Source: Monosiga brevicollis MX1
Lineage: Eukaryota > Opisthokonta > Choanoflagellata > Craspedida > Salpingoecidae
Assembly: GCF_000002865.3 (NCBI RefSeq)
Contig: NW_001865056.1
Coordinates: forward strand, 62,468-126,467
Direction of reading: 5' to 3'
DNA length: 64,000 nucleotides
Shown here piece after piece: positions 35,802-48,170 of this stretch. Each line of letters starts with the position of its first letter. Positions within the stretch are counted from its first letter, which is position 1. The position numbers were made by a program, and so were the translations under genes. The notes under the pieces were generated by a model that saw only the letters and a program-made list of their open reading frames with translations, had not been told where the DNA came from and did no database searches.

Positions 35802-38800
35802 CTACTGAGCCTTGAGCTGGCGTAGCACGGCCTCCACTTCGCGCGACTTCTTCTCGCTGCGACGTCCAAAGATGCTTGACTGCGCCTTGTCTTCGAATCT
35901 GCGCCAGCCCCAGTGAGATGCGTCAGTCTGAGTCACCGGTCACCGCGACCAGAGCAGATGTGCGAGACCAGCACTGACTTTTCGAGCCAAGTAATGGCGG
36001 TGGCCGTCTTCAAGTGGGGATAATACTTGCGGCGCATAAGAGGATCACAAAACTTGTCCCAGTCATTGCGGAGAAACACGTCGACCAATTCGCGCAGCTG
36101 GACAAAGGCTCCCTTGAGCAGCTGATCCCCAGCCTCAATCACAGGACAGGTGTCGGCGTACTCCTCGCACGTGGCGACGTCCACCTCAAAGGATTTGATC
36201 CCGTTCAGATTGATCTGCAGTTGGCCGCGTCGATACCCCATCAAAGAGGGCCAATGAAATGAGAAGTCATCGCTGACATGTTGCGCACGGCGTGCGCGAC
36301 CGCTCCACGGCACGCCTTCAAGCGATTCCACCTAGTCATCAGCCCGCGCACCTTTTTGATTTCAGGATCCTCGACCTGAGAAATGAGGCGCTGGCCAATG
36401 TATTTGCAAGTGTTAAAGTACGCAGCCCGAGCCACTTCGGTTGGCATGTGGCGCAGGGCGGCAAACGTGGTGGTGAGATAAGCCAGCAGCTCAAACATGT
36501 GAGGACTTGGTGTCGTTTTGGGCGCCGATGGTGCCCAATCAAACTCCGCCAGCTCCAAAAACTGGTCAATGCGCCCTTGCAGGCACGCAAAGATGCCATC
36601 TTCGGCCGCCGAGCGGGGATCTGAGCCCAGAACAACCAGAAGACGCAATTGTGCACGCCGTCGAATCCGTATGAGGGTAGATATGCCGTTTTGTCCAATC
36701 AACCTCACACACCCCATTCACTTTCACTCATACACAATACACAATACACCCTTTTCACCGACGTACCCTTGAGCGTGTCAGCACCATGCAAGCGGGTACC
36801 GTGCACGTCGTTGCCGATGGAGCGCGTCAATTGGCTAATGTACAGTTCCAAGCTCTCGCAAGCCAGCTATGGGACACCACAAGCGGCGTATGGTCTGAGC
36901 GGCGGGCGAGAGACAGACATGGCAATCCGCTCGGAAGATCATTGGCGCCAACCCTGCATCGCACCTCCAGCTGAGTCGTGTTCAGCGAGATTTGTGTCAG
37001 CTGCTGAACGTTGAGACCGGCCGACCGGACCAGCTTCATCAAGATGCTACTCAACACCTGGCCATGGAGTTCACACCAATCAGTCGGCGACAACACCAGC
37101 TGGGCCAAGAGGCAGCGAACGTGCACACCTTTGAGAAGAGGTGGTTGGTCGATTGACGCAACAACTCGTCCACCTCGGTGCTCGAGAGGCCCACGTTCTC
37201 CAGAAACTGGTGGCTCAGATCAATGTAGTGCCGAACCTCGGCGTACAATCGAGGCACGGCATTGCTACGGCGCAAATGTCAGACAAGCCAACCAAGGTAC
37301 AATGTCAGACAATCGGCCGATGTCAGATAAATGTACCTGTGCGTCTGCTTGACGCCGCCGCGCGGCGCATACGACCCGAGCATGACTGTGCCGCGGCCCA
37401 ACTTCCCCACACCCCGCCACACTCAAATACAGAAGCAACCAATTTTTCACGCACGCCCCCTCCATGACGCCGTTTCGGGCAATCGAGCGGTCAGGGCGGG
37501 CTCACCCACGGCCAACAGTTGCAACACGACAAACCCCTCCCGCAAATTTCCCCTGTCCCACCAAGGTGGGCAAGATGGCTCGGGCACAACCAAACACAAG
37601 GGAAGGCTACCTGAACAGGAGCTGGCGAGGAAAGACGGTTGCGCCCACGGTCGCGCCATCTTCAAAGGGGTACGTTTCCAACAGCTGTCAAAAAAGGGGG
37701 GGCGGAGGAACGCAAGGGCATCAACGCAAAGTGTGCGAAGCATGGGTGCGAGGCATCGGAGCATACTAAACAAAGCCATCAAGCGCCATTGTGGCTCTGA
37801 TCACGTCACATCCAAATGCAGATGAAACAATGACGAAAAACCAAAACACATTCGGGAGAGGGGCGGGGGGGGGGGGGGGGGGGGTTTCCNNNNNNNNNNN
37901 NNNNNNNNNNNNNNNNNNNNNNNNNNNNNNNNNNNNNNNGGGGGGGGGGGGGGGTGGCACACCACAACAAGTGGTAGACGACGAACGCCACACCCACGCG
38001 ACAACAGTCGCATCCCATGCCACTCGAAACAGACGAGCAAACTTTTTCGCCCACATGAACAACTGAGTCAACGATCCGATAAGAGCGTGTCCCACAACCC
38101 AGCCAGTGGCAACCCTGTGGCACGCGCGACGCACATGCGCCCACACCGCACAAACGCCAAAGAAGCCTACCTCGCGGTATTGATCGGCATTGTCGAGCCG
38201 CAAGGGATTGTAGTTGTCCTCAGCCAGGATGGCTTTGAAGGCCTCGGTCGAGATGGTGACCAACACAGCCTGATACCGAGACCGCACCTAGAAGGAAGTT
38301 GGCAGGCACACGACACTCGATGGGTTGACGTTGACAACAGCGCACAAAGCACCTGTCTGCCCGAATTCTCTTCAATCAATCATCGCGCCACCCACTTGAA
38401 GGAGCACATCGGTCAGCCGCGAGACGGAGTACTCATGCGCTAGCATTGTACGATTGAAGGTCACAATCATGTCCTTGACCTGGCAGGTTAAAGAGCAAAC
38501 CGCGGGGTTTGAGGTGTACAGGAGAAAAAAAACAGTATGTCGCCACTTCAAAAGTCCGAGGTCCATGGCCGCTGATAGCCCTGCCGACCCACCTGGCGAA
38601 TCATGGAAGCTGTCGTACACTGAGCCAGTTGGGCTTGTGTCACCTGGCTCAGCTGTGTGAGTGCCGTTTGCCACAGCGAGTCCAACCACTGCCGCGAGAT
38701 CAGTCCTGTACGAGGCACCAGAAGCAAGTGGTCAGAGGCGCAGAGGGGCGGGCGAGCACGTTGTGCGGACCACATCAAAAAAAAATGGCTTGACATGAAG

Positions 38801-40927
38801 AGCCATTGCTTTGCGGTATACTGCGAGACCTCACCATCCGTTGTCGCCAAGACCGTGTGCTCCGCAATGAAGCAACCGGCCACTGCATGAAAGTACGCCC
38901 GAAACGTGGTTTCCGATGTCTGTACCAAAAGGACGGAAAGACAGGCAGGCAGGCAGGTCGATAGCCATTTGAGTTGAATGAGCCGGGCGCTTGTAGCTTG
39001 AAAGAGGGCATCCAAAGGCGCCTTGAATGGTCGCTTCAGAAGGCAGACTCTGACAACCGACCAGGGAAGTGGTAGGATTCAGCACCAAATCCAACTGCTT
39101 GCGCCGCTCTTCACGATAGTACTCGGCACATTCCTCCATGACGTCCTGTGCGCCAAGGCAGGTCGATACAGTTGTGGGCATGGCCGTGCTCTTGGTAATT
39201 GAGGCAATGGGATGAACATACCAGGACTTTGCAGATGTGGGCGCAACGATACAAGGGGCTAAAGTCGAGCTCGGTGCCCTCGATTGATTGCTGGGTCGCG
39301 CGGCGTGGCGTACCAGAGTTGGAGCCACTTTGCGAGGCCTGCCAAAAGCATGGCGATGCATGCAAGGGTCGAAACGTAACATTGAGCGAGCACAAGAAAC
39401 CAGCATAGCTGAGGGGCTGCACCCACCCACCGTCATGGCCTGGGCTCCCAGAGGCTCGCACGATTGGCGCAGGGAGGCCAAAAAGTCGCGCAGACTGGTC
39501 ATGGAATCTCGCTTGACTTGCAACCGGAGGGCCGGAATTTCTGTTCGAATCGTCTCAACAAACTTGTACCTGTACAGGACAAACAAGTCAATTATGCGTG
39601 TGAGGCCACCCGACTTGATGAGCGTCATTTTTTTTTTGTTTTTTTTTTTTTTTCTTGTTTTTTAAAAAAGGATGGACGAAGCCGAGGTTTGGGCGCCGGA
39701 CTTACGATGTCAGACGCGGCAGTTGCTCGGCCTCCAGCTCTTGAAGGGTTTTGAGTGCAGCGTAGGCACGACCCTCGCGCAGCTGTTGCTGAGCTTGGTT
39801 GTATAGCACAATGGCTGTACAACACCCCGTCGTTGTCTGCCATGAGAACCCTTCGAACCATGCCTATACGCTCGGTATCACGCACACCGTGCTCACTGCC
39901 GAGAGGCTGCGCAGCATTTCCGGCGGGTAGACCACACACCTGGGCGACAGACATGCAGTGCTTCAAGGCCTGCCAAGACATTGCGGTGTTGTCGGCGCAT
40001 GGCCAGCAACCGTTCGTTGTGTTGCCGCAGATGTTCACCTGTGGTATTTCGCACGTCAAGCACCGCACACCAAGGTCTTGAGCTTCAGAGCCTAGCCAGC
40101 CTCGCTGTATTGGTTGGGTGCAAGAGGTCAGCCAATTTACAAGGGATCGATCCACTGACCAGCGTCTTGCAAGCCCTCGGAGCATTCTCGTGCAGCCAGC
40201 TGCGAACAGAGAAAATGAATTCAATCGGAGTGCCGCATCCGATGAAAACAATTCAAGGGGCTGGGAGACCCCTACACGGGCCCTCAGCAGGAGCTGCGCG
40301 AGCACCATGGCCACGCCAAAGCCAAGGTCCACATGCGCTAGCCCATGTTCACGGGCACGAACCTTGAGGTCGTCGGCGTGTTCCCCAACACTGAGAAGCT
40401 CCTGGACCGACTCGACAAATCCCTAATAAATTTTGAAAGCCGGAGGGAATTGTGATGGCCCACTCGAGCATGAGTGCGGATAGAAACCTGAAGGTGGCAC
40501 GGCAGAAAGGGGTTTGCCCCTCACCTGGTAGTTGCGGTTACAAATGCGTTTCAAGTCTTCATCGATGCGCGAGGCCCGGGCATTCAGTTGATCGAGAAGA
40601 GCCTTGGCATCAATGCCATTCTCGTAGGCCGCACTGTATCAGATGAGTCGGAGGAGTCAGCGGCGCATAAGGAACGTAAAGAATCAACAGGAAAAGACTG
40701 ATAGCCGCTCAACCCTGACCGAGAGATCGGCTGAAACCTACCCAATGGCCGACCCCAAGTTGATGTCGCTGGACATGACCTGGTCAATGATCCGCGCATG
40801 ATTGGATTGCGTCGCTGCATCGTGCCCCAAACAAGCATCAAATGTCGTGCATGAGGAGCTTTCACGCGGGACACAAGCCTCCAAAAGGCGGATACGTACA
40901 CTTGCTGTCTACACGCTCCGCAGCCAT
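35802..40927 (-). CDS. EXOC6: exocyst complex subunit Sec15/EXOC6
   Basis: A minus-strand multi-exon gene. The first exon, 40927-40900, reads MAAERVDSK; next ARIIDQVMSSDINLGSAI; then RIDEDLKRICNRNYQ and GFVESVQELLSVGEHADDLK, matching the Sec15 N-terminal helix that precedes the rod. Later exons give LREGRAYAALKTLQELEAEQ, KFVETIRTEIPALRLQVKRD and SMTSLRDFLASLRQSCEPLG, all typical of Sec15. The C-terminal domain is seen in FELLAYLTTTFAALRHMPTE, AARAAYFNTCKYIGQRL-like helices, INLNGIKSFEVDV, and the end RSEKKSREVEAVLRQLKAQ with the stop at 35802. Sec15 sits in the exocyst, which tethers secretory vesicles to the plasma membrane, and is the Rab8/Rab11-family effector subunit. One intron contains an N gap. 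Middle exons (about 38300-40000) are approximate. Divergent from SLU7 with about 0.9 kb between starts. Confidence 0.88.
37890..37939. other. assembly gap (50 N) beside poly-G
   Basis: Fifty N bases with a G run of about 20 just left (then TTTCC) and a G run of about 15 just right. It lies in an intron of the Sec15 gene, so no exon is visibly lost. Confidence 0.97.
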
Positions 40928-41350
40928 GATGTCAGGGAAGGGGCCGTCTGGGGGGACGTGTCAGGTCGATGAAAAGACTACCAGGTCGTTGACGATCAAC
41001 TTCCGATGTCTACGCAGCGTCAGGCGATGCTCATCAAATCCCCATGCGCCCTGATGACCACTTGCAGATTGAAGCATCGACTCACATTCTTCTTCGCTTG
41101 CCTGCACTCTGCCGAAGCTAGCCAGCCGCCATGGCCCACACAACTCGCTGAGCCCAGCTCAATCAACCAGTCGAGCTCAGCACAGCGCCCACTTTGACCA
41201 GCAACAGGCACATTCACAAGCAGCTGATACAGCCACTACCACCACCCGATTCACCCCTCAACAAGCTCTGTCTGCCACTAGCACACCGACGACGACGACG
41301 ATGGCAACGGCAAAAGCAGCAAATGCAACTGACGCCTCAAGAAAAGTTAC

Positions 41351-41462
41351 AATAAAAGTTAGGGGGTGTGTGTTAAAAATGGAAAAGCTCAACGACACAC
41401 ACACAAACAATAAAAGTTAGGGGGGGTGTTAAAAATGGAAAAGCTCAAAGACACACACACAC
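41351..41462. repeat. tandem duplication of a 55-base unit in the Sec15/SLU7 divergent spacer
   Basis: AATAAAAGTTAGGGGG ... TTAAAAATGGAAAAGCTCAA followed by GACACACAC occurs twice back to back (about 41351-41406 and 41409-41462) with very few differences. It lies in the shared 5' spacer between Sec15 (-) and SLU7 (+). Confidence 0.9.
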
Positions 41463-41831
41463 ACGAACACACACACAGTTGAGGGTGGGTGTGATGATTG
41501 AAATTAGAGGGTTTTTTATGTTCGTGTCAGCAAAAAACGCACGGGTGTTGCAACTGGTGTTGTTCACGGATATCTCAAAACTATATGTTGACAACAGTAG
41601 TTTTTGCCATTATCGCCCGGCCAAATCGTCGAACAGCGTTCGAATCGGCAGCCGGAGGGAACTGGTGGCCAAGGCAGCTTCACGGCAAGCAGCACCTGCC
41701 GCTCGGGGCTGGTCGTGAGGGACACGGCGCCAGCTTGGAATTGGCCCGGGTCAACTACGGTGTGAGGGCTCTTGCACAGAAGCTTATCGAGGGTGGTTCT
41801 TACGCGTTCATTGCCAGCAGCAACCAGCGCC

Positions 41832-44800
41832 ATGTCGGACGAGAAGGACAAGGATGGCCTGATCAACCCGCGTGTCAACCGAGAAAACTACAAGCGTCGC
41901 CAGGAGCTCGAAGAGGCCCGTAAGCTCGGTGCCATTCCCGCCCTCGTTGACGAAGAAGGCCGGTAGGTTCCATGCTCGAGCGTGACGAGGGCGAGTCGTG
42001 TCCTTTCTCAAGTGGTCTGGACTTGAGTCTTGCTCGCCTCGCCAAGCCGATCAATCTTGCCTCACTTGGTCTCGCAATGGTCACCGCTTCCGTTCGACAG
42101 CGACATCAACCCCCATATTCCGCAGTACATCACCAATGTACCCTTTTTCTATGGCAACACTGGGTATGCCTCGTTGTAGCACGCACGCACGCACATGCAC
42201 ATCCCCCTTTTTGGATGCACTTGAACCGCAAGAGCAATGGGTCCACCTTGATGGCCCGTGCTGATAAGACCTCACACATCACTATGGCTTGCGTGTTCTG
42301 GCGCAGCCCCACGCTGAAGCACCAGCGTCAGCAAGATGATCGGGTGCCTCAACACGACGATATCCATCGTCAAGTCAAACGTGGTGTTAAAAAGGTGGGC
42401 GTGCACCAATGTCATCTGCTCGAAATGGCAGGAATGGCAAGGCAGAGGACAGGGGTCGACACAATGGCAATGTTGTCCGTCCTTGCTGCGGCTCACGGCT
42501 TCCATAAATTACAACGTAGGGCTCGGGCTCAACGCGTTACAAAAAGGGAGCCTGCGAGAACTGCGGGTCCACCACGCACAAGAAGCAAGACTGCGTTGAG
42601 CGTCCACGCCGCGTCGGCGCTCGGTTCAACAACAAGAACATTGCCGCAGACGAATACATTCCCGTACGTTCTGAGGCCTGCCACAACCATCGATGCTGTC
42701 CGTGCTGTTGTTGACGATCTTGGGGCACTCTCACTCTGAGCGTCGGCTTGTCCATCGCTTTTCTTCGACTCTTTGACCTTGGCAACTTGGTCTTTTAGAC
42801 CGAACTGAACCACTCATTCGAGGGCAAGCGTGATCGCTGGCAAGACTATGACCCGGCTGAGCATCTGGAGGTAGTGCGGGAATTTGAAAAGATTGAGGCT
42901 GAGAAGCGCAAGCTCAAGCTGCAAGAACTTAAGCAGCGTGCAGCCGAGGCCCGCGAACGTGCTGCCGCCGGAGAGGAAGACGTGTCGGCCGAGAAGCGTG
43001 TAGACCCCAAGGCTGAAGAGGCCTCAGATGATAGTGACGATGATGACGATGACGACAAGGATAAGGCGGATGATCTTCGTTATGCCGAAAGCGCTAACAT
43101 GGCCGGCGCCAAGATTGACACCAAGAACCGTATCTCCGTGCGCAACCTGCGTATCCGCGAAGATACAGCCAAATACCTGCTGAATCTCGACGTCAACTCG
43201 GCGCACTACGATCCCAAGACACGTGCCATGCGTGCTGACCCGCTGCGTGGAACCAACAAAAAGGCCACGTGAGTTTTTTTTTTTTTTTGTTCTGTTTGGT
43301 TCTTTTTGTTTTCTCAAGCTCGACCCGCTATTCCGATGTCCCGGTTTGGGTCTCATCTGTCCCGGTTTGCTATTTTTAGCAAAGCCTTTGCCGGCGAAAA
43401 CTTTGTTCGGCATACGGGCGAGGTGCCTCACATTGCCGACCGCCAACTCTTTGCTTGGGATGCTGCTGATAAGGGTGTGTACCGCGCGCTTGTACTTATT
43501 CCTGCTGGCCCACGATGCTCGCACGGCAAGCATTGTGCCTTGATCCTGCTGTTGCTGGTTGTTGTCGTTTCTCCTCTCCGCCTTTCCTCTTGCCCCCTCC
43601 TGGTCTCTCGCTTTGAGAATGCGCACCGTTTGTCTATTGCCTATATCGATCAAGGCGCCTCTCACTCAAGACCGCCACTATTGGGCGTCATGGCAGGTGT
43701 GGACGTTCACTTGCAAGCTGATCCCACCAAGGCGGAAATGCTGCACAAGGCTTTTGAGCAGAAGAAACAGCAATTTGGGGAACAGCAGCGCCAATCCATT
43801 CTGGAAAAGGTTTGTACCAATGAGGGCTACGGTTTCAGGCCACTTATCCTTCAAACGCTGAGCCAGACTCACGCTGGTTGCGACTGATGCTGACTGCTTC
43901 GTAGTACGGCGGTGCCGAGCATTTGAAGGCACCCCCCAAGGAGCTGCTGATGGCGCAAACGGAGCACTACGTCGAGTACTCGCAGTCGGGCCGCGTCATC
44001 AAGGGCAACGAAAAAGCCAAGGTCTGATTTTAGCTTCGATCCTCGCCACCAACGCCTTTCCACCCGCGCGCCTTGTCCACACACCATCTATGCCTGATTT
44101 GCGTGCTTCGTGGACGCTAGGTGCAATCCAAATACGAGGAGGATGTTTACCCCGGCAACCATACTAGCGTGTGGGGTTCCTACTGGTCGCGCGGTACGGC
44201 TGGCCAACGTCCTTGGCATGGAGAGGACTTGGGAACGATGTTCCATGACCAAAAGCTCACACATGTTTTGCGTTGGTGTTGATGCTCTGATTTTAGGGCG
44301 TTGGGGCTATGCGTGCTGCCATGCAACGGAAAAGCAAAGCTATTGTACGGGTGCCGAGGGCCGTGCGGCGCGTGCTGCCGATCCTACCCAGTTGTTAAAA
44401 TTGCGTGGCCAGGCCGCGGAGCAGGCGCAAGGCGAGGGTGAAGAGGCGGCAGATGGCAAGCCCGTCGAGACCCTTCTCGAACAGCATCGTAAATCCAACA
44501 AGGGCAAACGCAGCAAAGGTTTGTAACTCGCGTGTGCGGCTCGGCCACGTGTTTGACCGTGCGTTTGTAGCCGCATCTCTCATCCTGGCACGCTGGGTCA
44601 GACGAGGCGGCAGCAGAAGATGATGATGATGAGGCGCGCGAGAAGCGCATCAAGGAGGTGAGCCATGCCGACCTTAGCATGGCCCTGCTCCTGGTTCTTC
44701 ATTCTCACATGCCGTGTTGCTATGCGCACACAGTACATGGAGAAGCATCGCAAGCAAGAGCGCGAGGCAGACCGACTCATGTCGATGGATGAGCGTTCGC

Positions 44801-44913
44801 GACCATTCAACTCGATGAAGGAGTCGGAGCACAAAATGTCTGAGGAGGAGATGGAAGCCTATCATCGCACCCGCGTGCACGCTGATGATCCCATGGCTGC
44901 CTTTATGAAGTGA
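41832..44913 (+). CDS. SLU7: pre-mRNA splicing factor SLU7
   Basis: ATG at 41832 ([19 protein letters not shown]); stop at 44911. Exons give [28 protein letters not shown], a CCHC zinc knuckle [49 protein letters not shown], an acidic run ([12 protein letters not shown]), [118 protein letters not shown] and, at the end, [12 protein letters not shown]-type sequence followed by [10 protein letters not shown]. This is the full order of SLU7, which acts in the spliceosome at the second catalytic step and helps choose the 3' splice site. It is complete, with about nine introns. Start supported by the conserved N-terminal region. The ATG at 41772 is in frame upstream and is not needed. Confidence 0.96.
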
Positions 44914-45407
44914 TTGCATTTGGGCAGACGAGAGAGCGAGAGCGAGAGAGAGAGAGAGAAACGTCTGAACGAGAGTTGGCTTTGTTTTCTTTTTTTCCAA
45001 GGTGCGGGAATACTGTGTGAAGTTCGAGTTTTGCTGCGTCTTCAATTGACTCTAGTCAGGGCTTGCTCAAGAATCTGAATGGCTGGGCCCTTGTATCGGT
45101 AATCAACTCCAAATCTGATCTCACTTTGATGAGGAGAAGGTGTTGATCCGAGCTTTGATCAGCTGTGTATGCCAGCCCAGAGCAGCGAGGATCTTCCCTG
45201 GACACGCGACGACGACGACGATTCGGGTGTTTGTTGTTTGGGGAAACCATGAAGTTTTGATCTCACCAACAACGCCCCATCAAACTTCATCTAACACCAC
45301 GAATGGCGAGCCGATTTGGTAGTAGATCGAAGTATTGAATGAAGGAGTCCGAGTGAAGGGGCTGCTGGCATGAACAAATACGCCAAAAATCATAAAAAAA
45401 AACCTGG

Positions 45408-45457
<50 letters not shown>

Positions 45458-45584
45458 CACACACACCGTTGCGCAATTTTCAGTGTGCTTGAGCAAGAGA
45501 GACTCTCGCACACACACACTCGCACACACACTCTCTCTGTCTCTCTCTCTGTCTCTTCAATCTCTCTCTCACTCACGGGGCGGG
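44914..45584. other. SLU7/biotin ligase spacer with (CT)n tract
   Basis: Contains GA-rich sequence (44930-44960), a pure (CT)n run at 45411-45453, and further CT/CA repeats up to the biotin ligase start. The pyrimidine-rich stretch is directly upstream of that ATG and may be its 5' region. No other gene seen. Confidence 0.6.
45411..45453. repeat. (CT)n microsatellite
   Basis: About 21 CT units without interruption, 130 bases before the biotin ligase start codon. Confidence 0.95.
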
Positions 45585-47576
45585 ATGGCGATGGCTCGGA
45601 TCGTGGCTGCTGTCAGTGCTGCCGGGGTCGCTGCTTATACGATTCGTGTAAGTCTTGCCACGGGGCTTGCGGGTGGATGGTGGGAAGTCGGCTTGAGTGG
45701 GCGTTGAGCGGCGACATGCGAGCCTCAGCCCATCATTGTTCTTTCCCCCGCACATGATCCCCTTTGCCATGTCACACGCAGCGCTACACGGCGCACTGCA
45801 GTGGAGCAACCGGGGAGATGGCTTCGACTTTTGGTACGACTTGTGCCCACAGCTCTTGAAGGATCCTCCATCGCGGTGTCTTCATGTGACGCGCATGAGA
45901 TGCTGTTTCAATGCTGGACAGTCTTCGAGTCTTGTTTCGAGCCTGCCCGCTCCTTCACTGAGCTGGCACGTGCGATTAGACATGGGTCGTTATCGGGAGG
46001 CGCTGCATACACGTCATCTTGGCTGGCCAGCCGAGCATCGGTTTGTTTCCGACCCTTTTCGCTGGGTAAAACCCGTTGCATGCACAGTCTTACCCCTGGG
46101 GCCACCATGTATGTATTCACTCATACAGGGTTCAAGTTGATACAACCATGACATGGGCTGGAGGCATTTTGCGCAGCAAGGGCCCTGATGCTCACGGCAG
46201 CGTGTTCATTGCTGATGAACAAACGGCTGGCATTGGGCGTCGAGGACGCGCCTGGAGCAGCGAGCGTCAGTGATCTGCACACCGCGTTCCCCGCGCCCCT
46301 TCGCGAGGGCGGCCAGCTTATATTTTCACAATTGCGAGCCTCCGTGCCCAAAAACTAAGCAGTCATTCTGGACTCCATGTTGCAGGGTCGGACAATCTCT
46401 ACTTTTCCTTTGTATATGCGCCAACGGTGCCAGACAAGGCCACACTTTTTACAGGCATGCAGTCATGCGGCTCCTGCGCTTGTTTTGCCTTGCAAAATGA
46501 ACTGAACTGACGCTGAACCTGCGTCCACAACAGAAATGCAAAAGCTGAACTTTGCCATTTCCATCGCCACGGCCAAGACTTGCCACGACTTTGGCGCCAC
46601 CTCTGCTAAGTGAGTCAATGCTGCGGCCCTCGTCTTGAAGCTTGGATTAGCCTGCGCACGAGTCGCTTTTCCTTCCTCAGCTTCATCAAGCATGTACTCG
46701 GCGATTCGTCGCAACCTCTATGTGGTGGTGGTATAGAATCAAGTGGCCAAACGATGTGTGGATTGACGGACGCAAGGTAGGATGATGTACAGGCCCAGGC
46801 GTCGAGGTTGCCTTTTTTTTTTTTTTTTTTTTTGCCCATACACAGCGAAACCCCTAGCCTGGTTGTATCACTGAACGGGTAATGACGCAAATAGGTCTCT
46901 GGCATGCTTGTCAATTTCAATGGCATCAACGGTGGAGTAGCTGGCGTAGGAATCAATGTCAACCAAGTGTTTGACTTGAAGGGCTCCTTGCCTGCCATCA
47001 GCATTGCTCAGGTGCGTGAGGATGTGACTGTCGGATGCGGCAGCTTTGTGAAGAATAGAGCATCTGAAGTATGGGAATGCGGTTATTTGAACTATTACCT
47101 CTGCTGATTGCGCTAGGCAAGCGGGGCGCCAGTGTCTCGTGAGTGCGTGCTGGCCACCTTCTTCAACCACCTTGAGGACACCGTGGCGCTCGGCATGAGC
47201 GATGTGCTCAAAACTTATGCCGAGTACGATTTGTTAACGGGCCAGGTGGTGCGCGTGTTTCATCAAGCCCGCGATGTAAGTGTTCTACTAGGGCCAGCCG
47301 CGTGCCGTGTGCTGCTCAAGCATCGCCTTCTCAATAAGAGTGCATCTAGGTGGATGATCCCCGTGACTACGACGCCAAGGTGCTCGGGCTCGCCAAGGAT
47401 GGAGGCCTGATGGTTCAGCGCTTGGATACCCACCAGCAGCTTTCGCTCTCCGGTGCGCCCCCTCGCCTTTCTGTCATCCGTTCACGACTGCCGAGGGTGC
47501 AGTATTTGACATTGCACAAGCTCATTTTTTTTCACTTCGCATAGGCGAGGAGATCAGCTTGCGACCCCGTGCATGA
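45585..47576 (+). CDS. HLCS: biotin-protein ligase (holocarboxylase synthetase)
   Basis: Motifs in order: VDTTMTWAGGIL, ADEQTAGIGRRGRAWSS (biotinyl-AMP loop, family GRGRxxxxW), MQKLNFAISIATAKTCHDFG, IKWPNDVWIDGRKVSGML (the KWPND(V/L) catalytic motif), GVGINVNQVF, and a C-terminal domain ending LSLSGEEISLRPRA with TGA at 47574. The enzyme activates biotin with ATP and attaches it to the lysine of biotin-dependent carboxylases. The likely first exon (MAMARIVAAVSAAGVAAYTI, from 45585) is short, hydrophobic and Arg-poor; it could be a targeting or anchor segment. The exons between about 45780 and 46130 could not be joined with certainty. Lacks the long N-terminal regulatory region of vertebrate HLCS. 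Tandem behind SLU7 and tail to tail with mitoferrin. Confidence 0.88.
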
Positions 47577-48170
47577 TGACTGGCGTTGACGCACTCTTTG
47601 GTGTCATGTTAGCGCTAGGTAGATGACGTGTACCTAAAATCAATTCAAAGCTGGCCGTTGTCAGATCAACAAGACATCCCCTAAGTGGGCGCTGGAAAAG
47701 GAACAGTCAAAGCCTTGACACAAACAGGCACCCCAAACCGCTGATCTGCAGGAGTACTGCTGCCTCGTTTCACGTACGCAGTACAGCACTCGCGCGAGAA
47801 CGGCCAAAACGGCCAAACTAGAAGGCGGGCAGGATTGCCACGGGGAGCAAAAGGCGTAAAAAAAAAACCAAGAACAAAAACCAATCAAACACAGAATAAA
47901 CAAACCCGTGTGTATAAGTAGCAAACACACCAACCCGTACCCAGATGGCGAGAAAATCAAGAGCGCCATATTAAAAAGCGTCCCAGACATGCAGAGGAAA
48001 AACAAAAAAACAAAAGATGGACGACACTGAAGAGAGAACAACGAGGGAGAGACGGTGGAAATGCATGCGCAGGAGCAGGCAGTGTTGGGAAGAGAGCAGG
48101 GTAGAAGAGCAAGTCGGAAAAGAGAGCGGGGACCACCGCGCGGCGGTGGGTGGGAGCCGCGGAAGGGCGG
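47577..48170. other. convergent 3' spacer
   Basis: Between the biotin ligase (+) and mitoferrin (-) stops. It is A-rich on the plus strand (about 47855-48010), fitting a 3' untranslated region of either gene. No gene seen. Confidence 0.6.
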
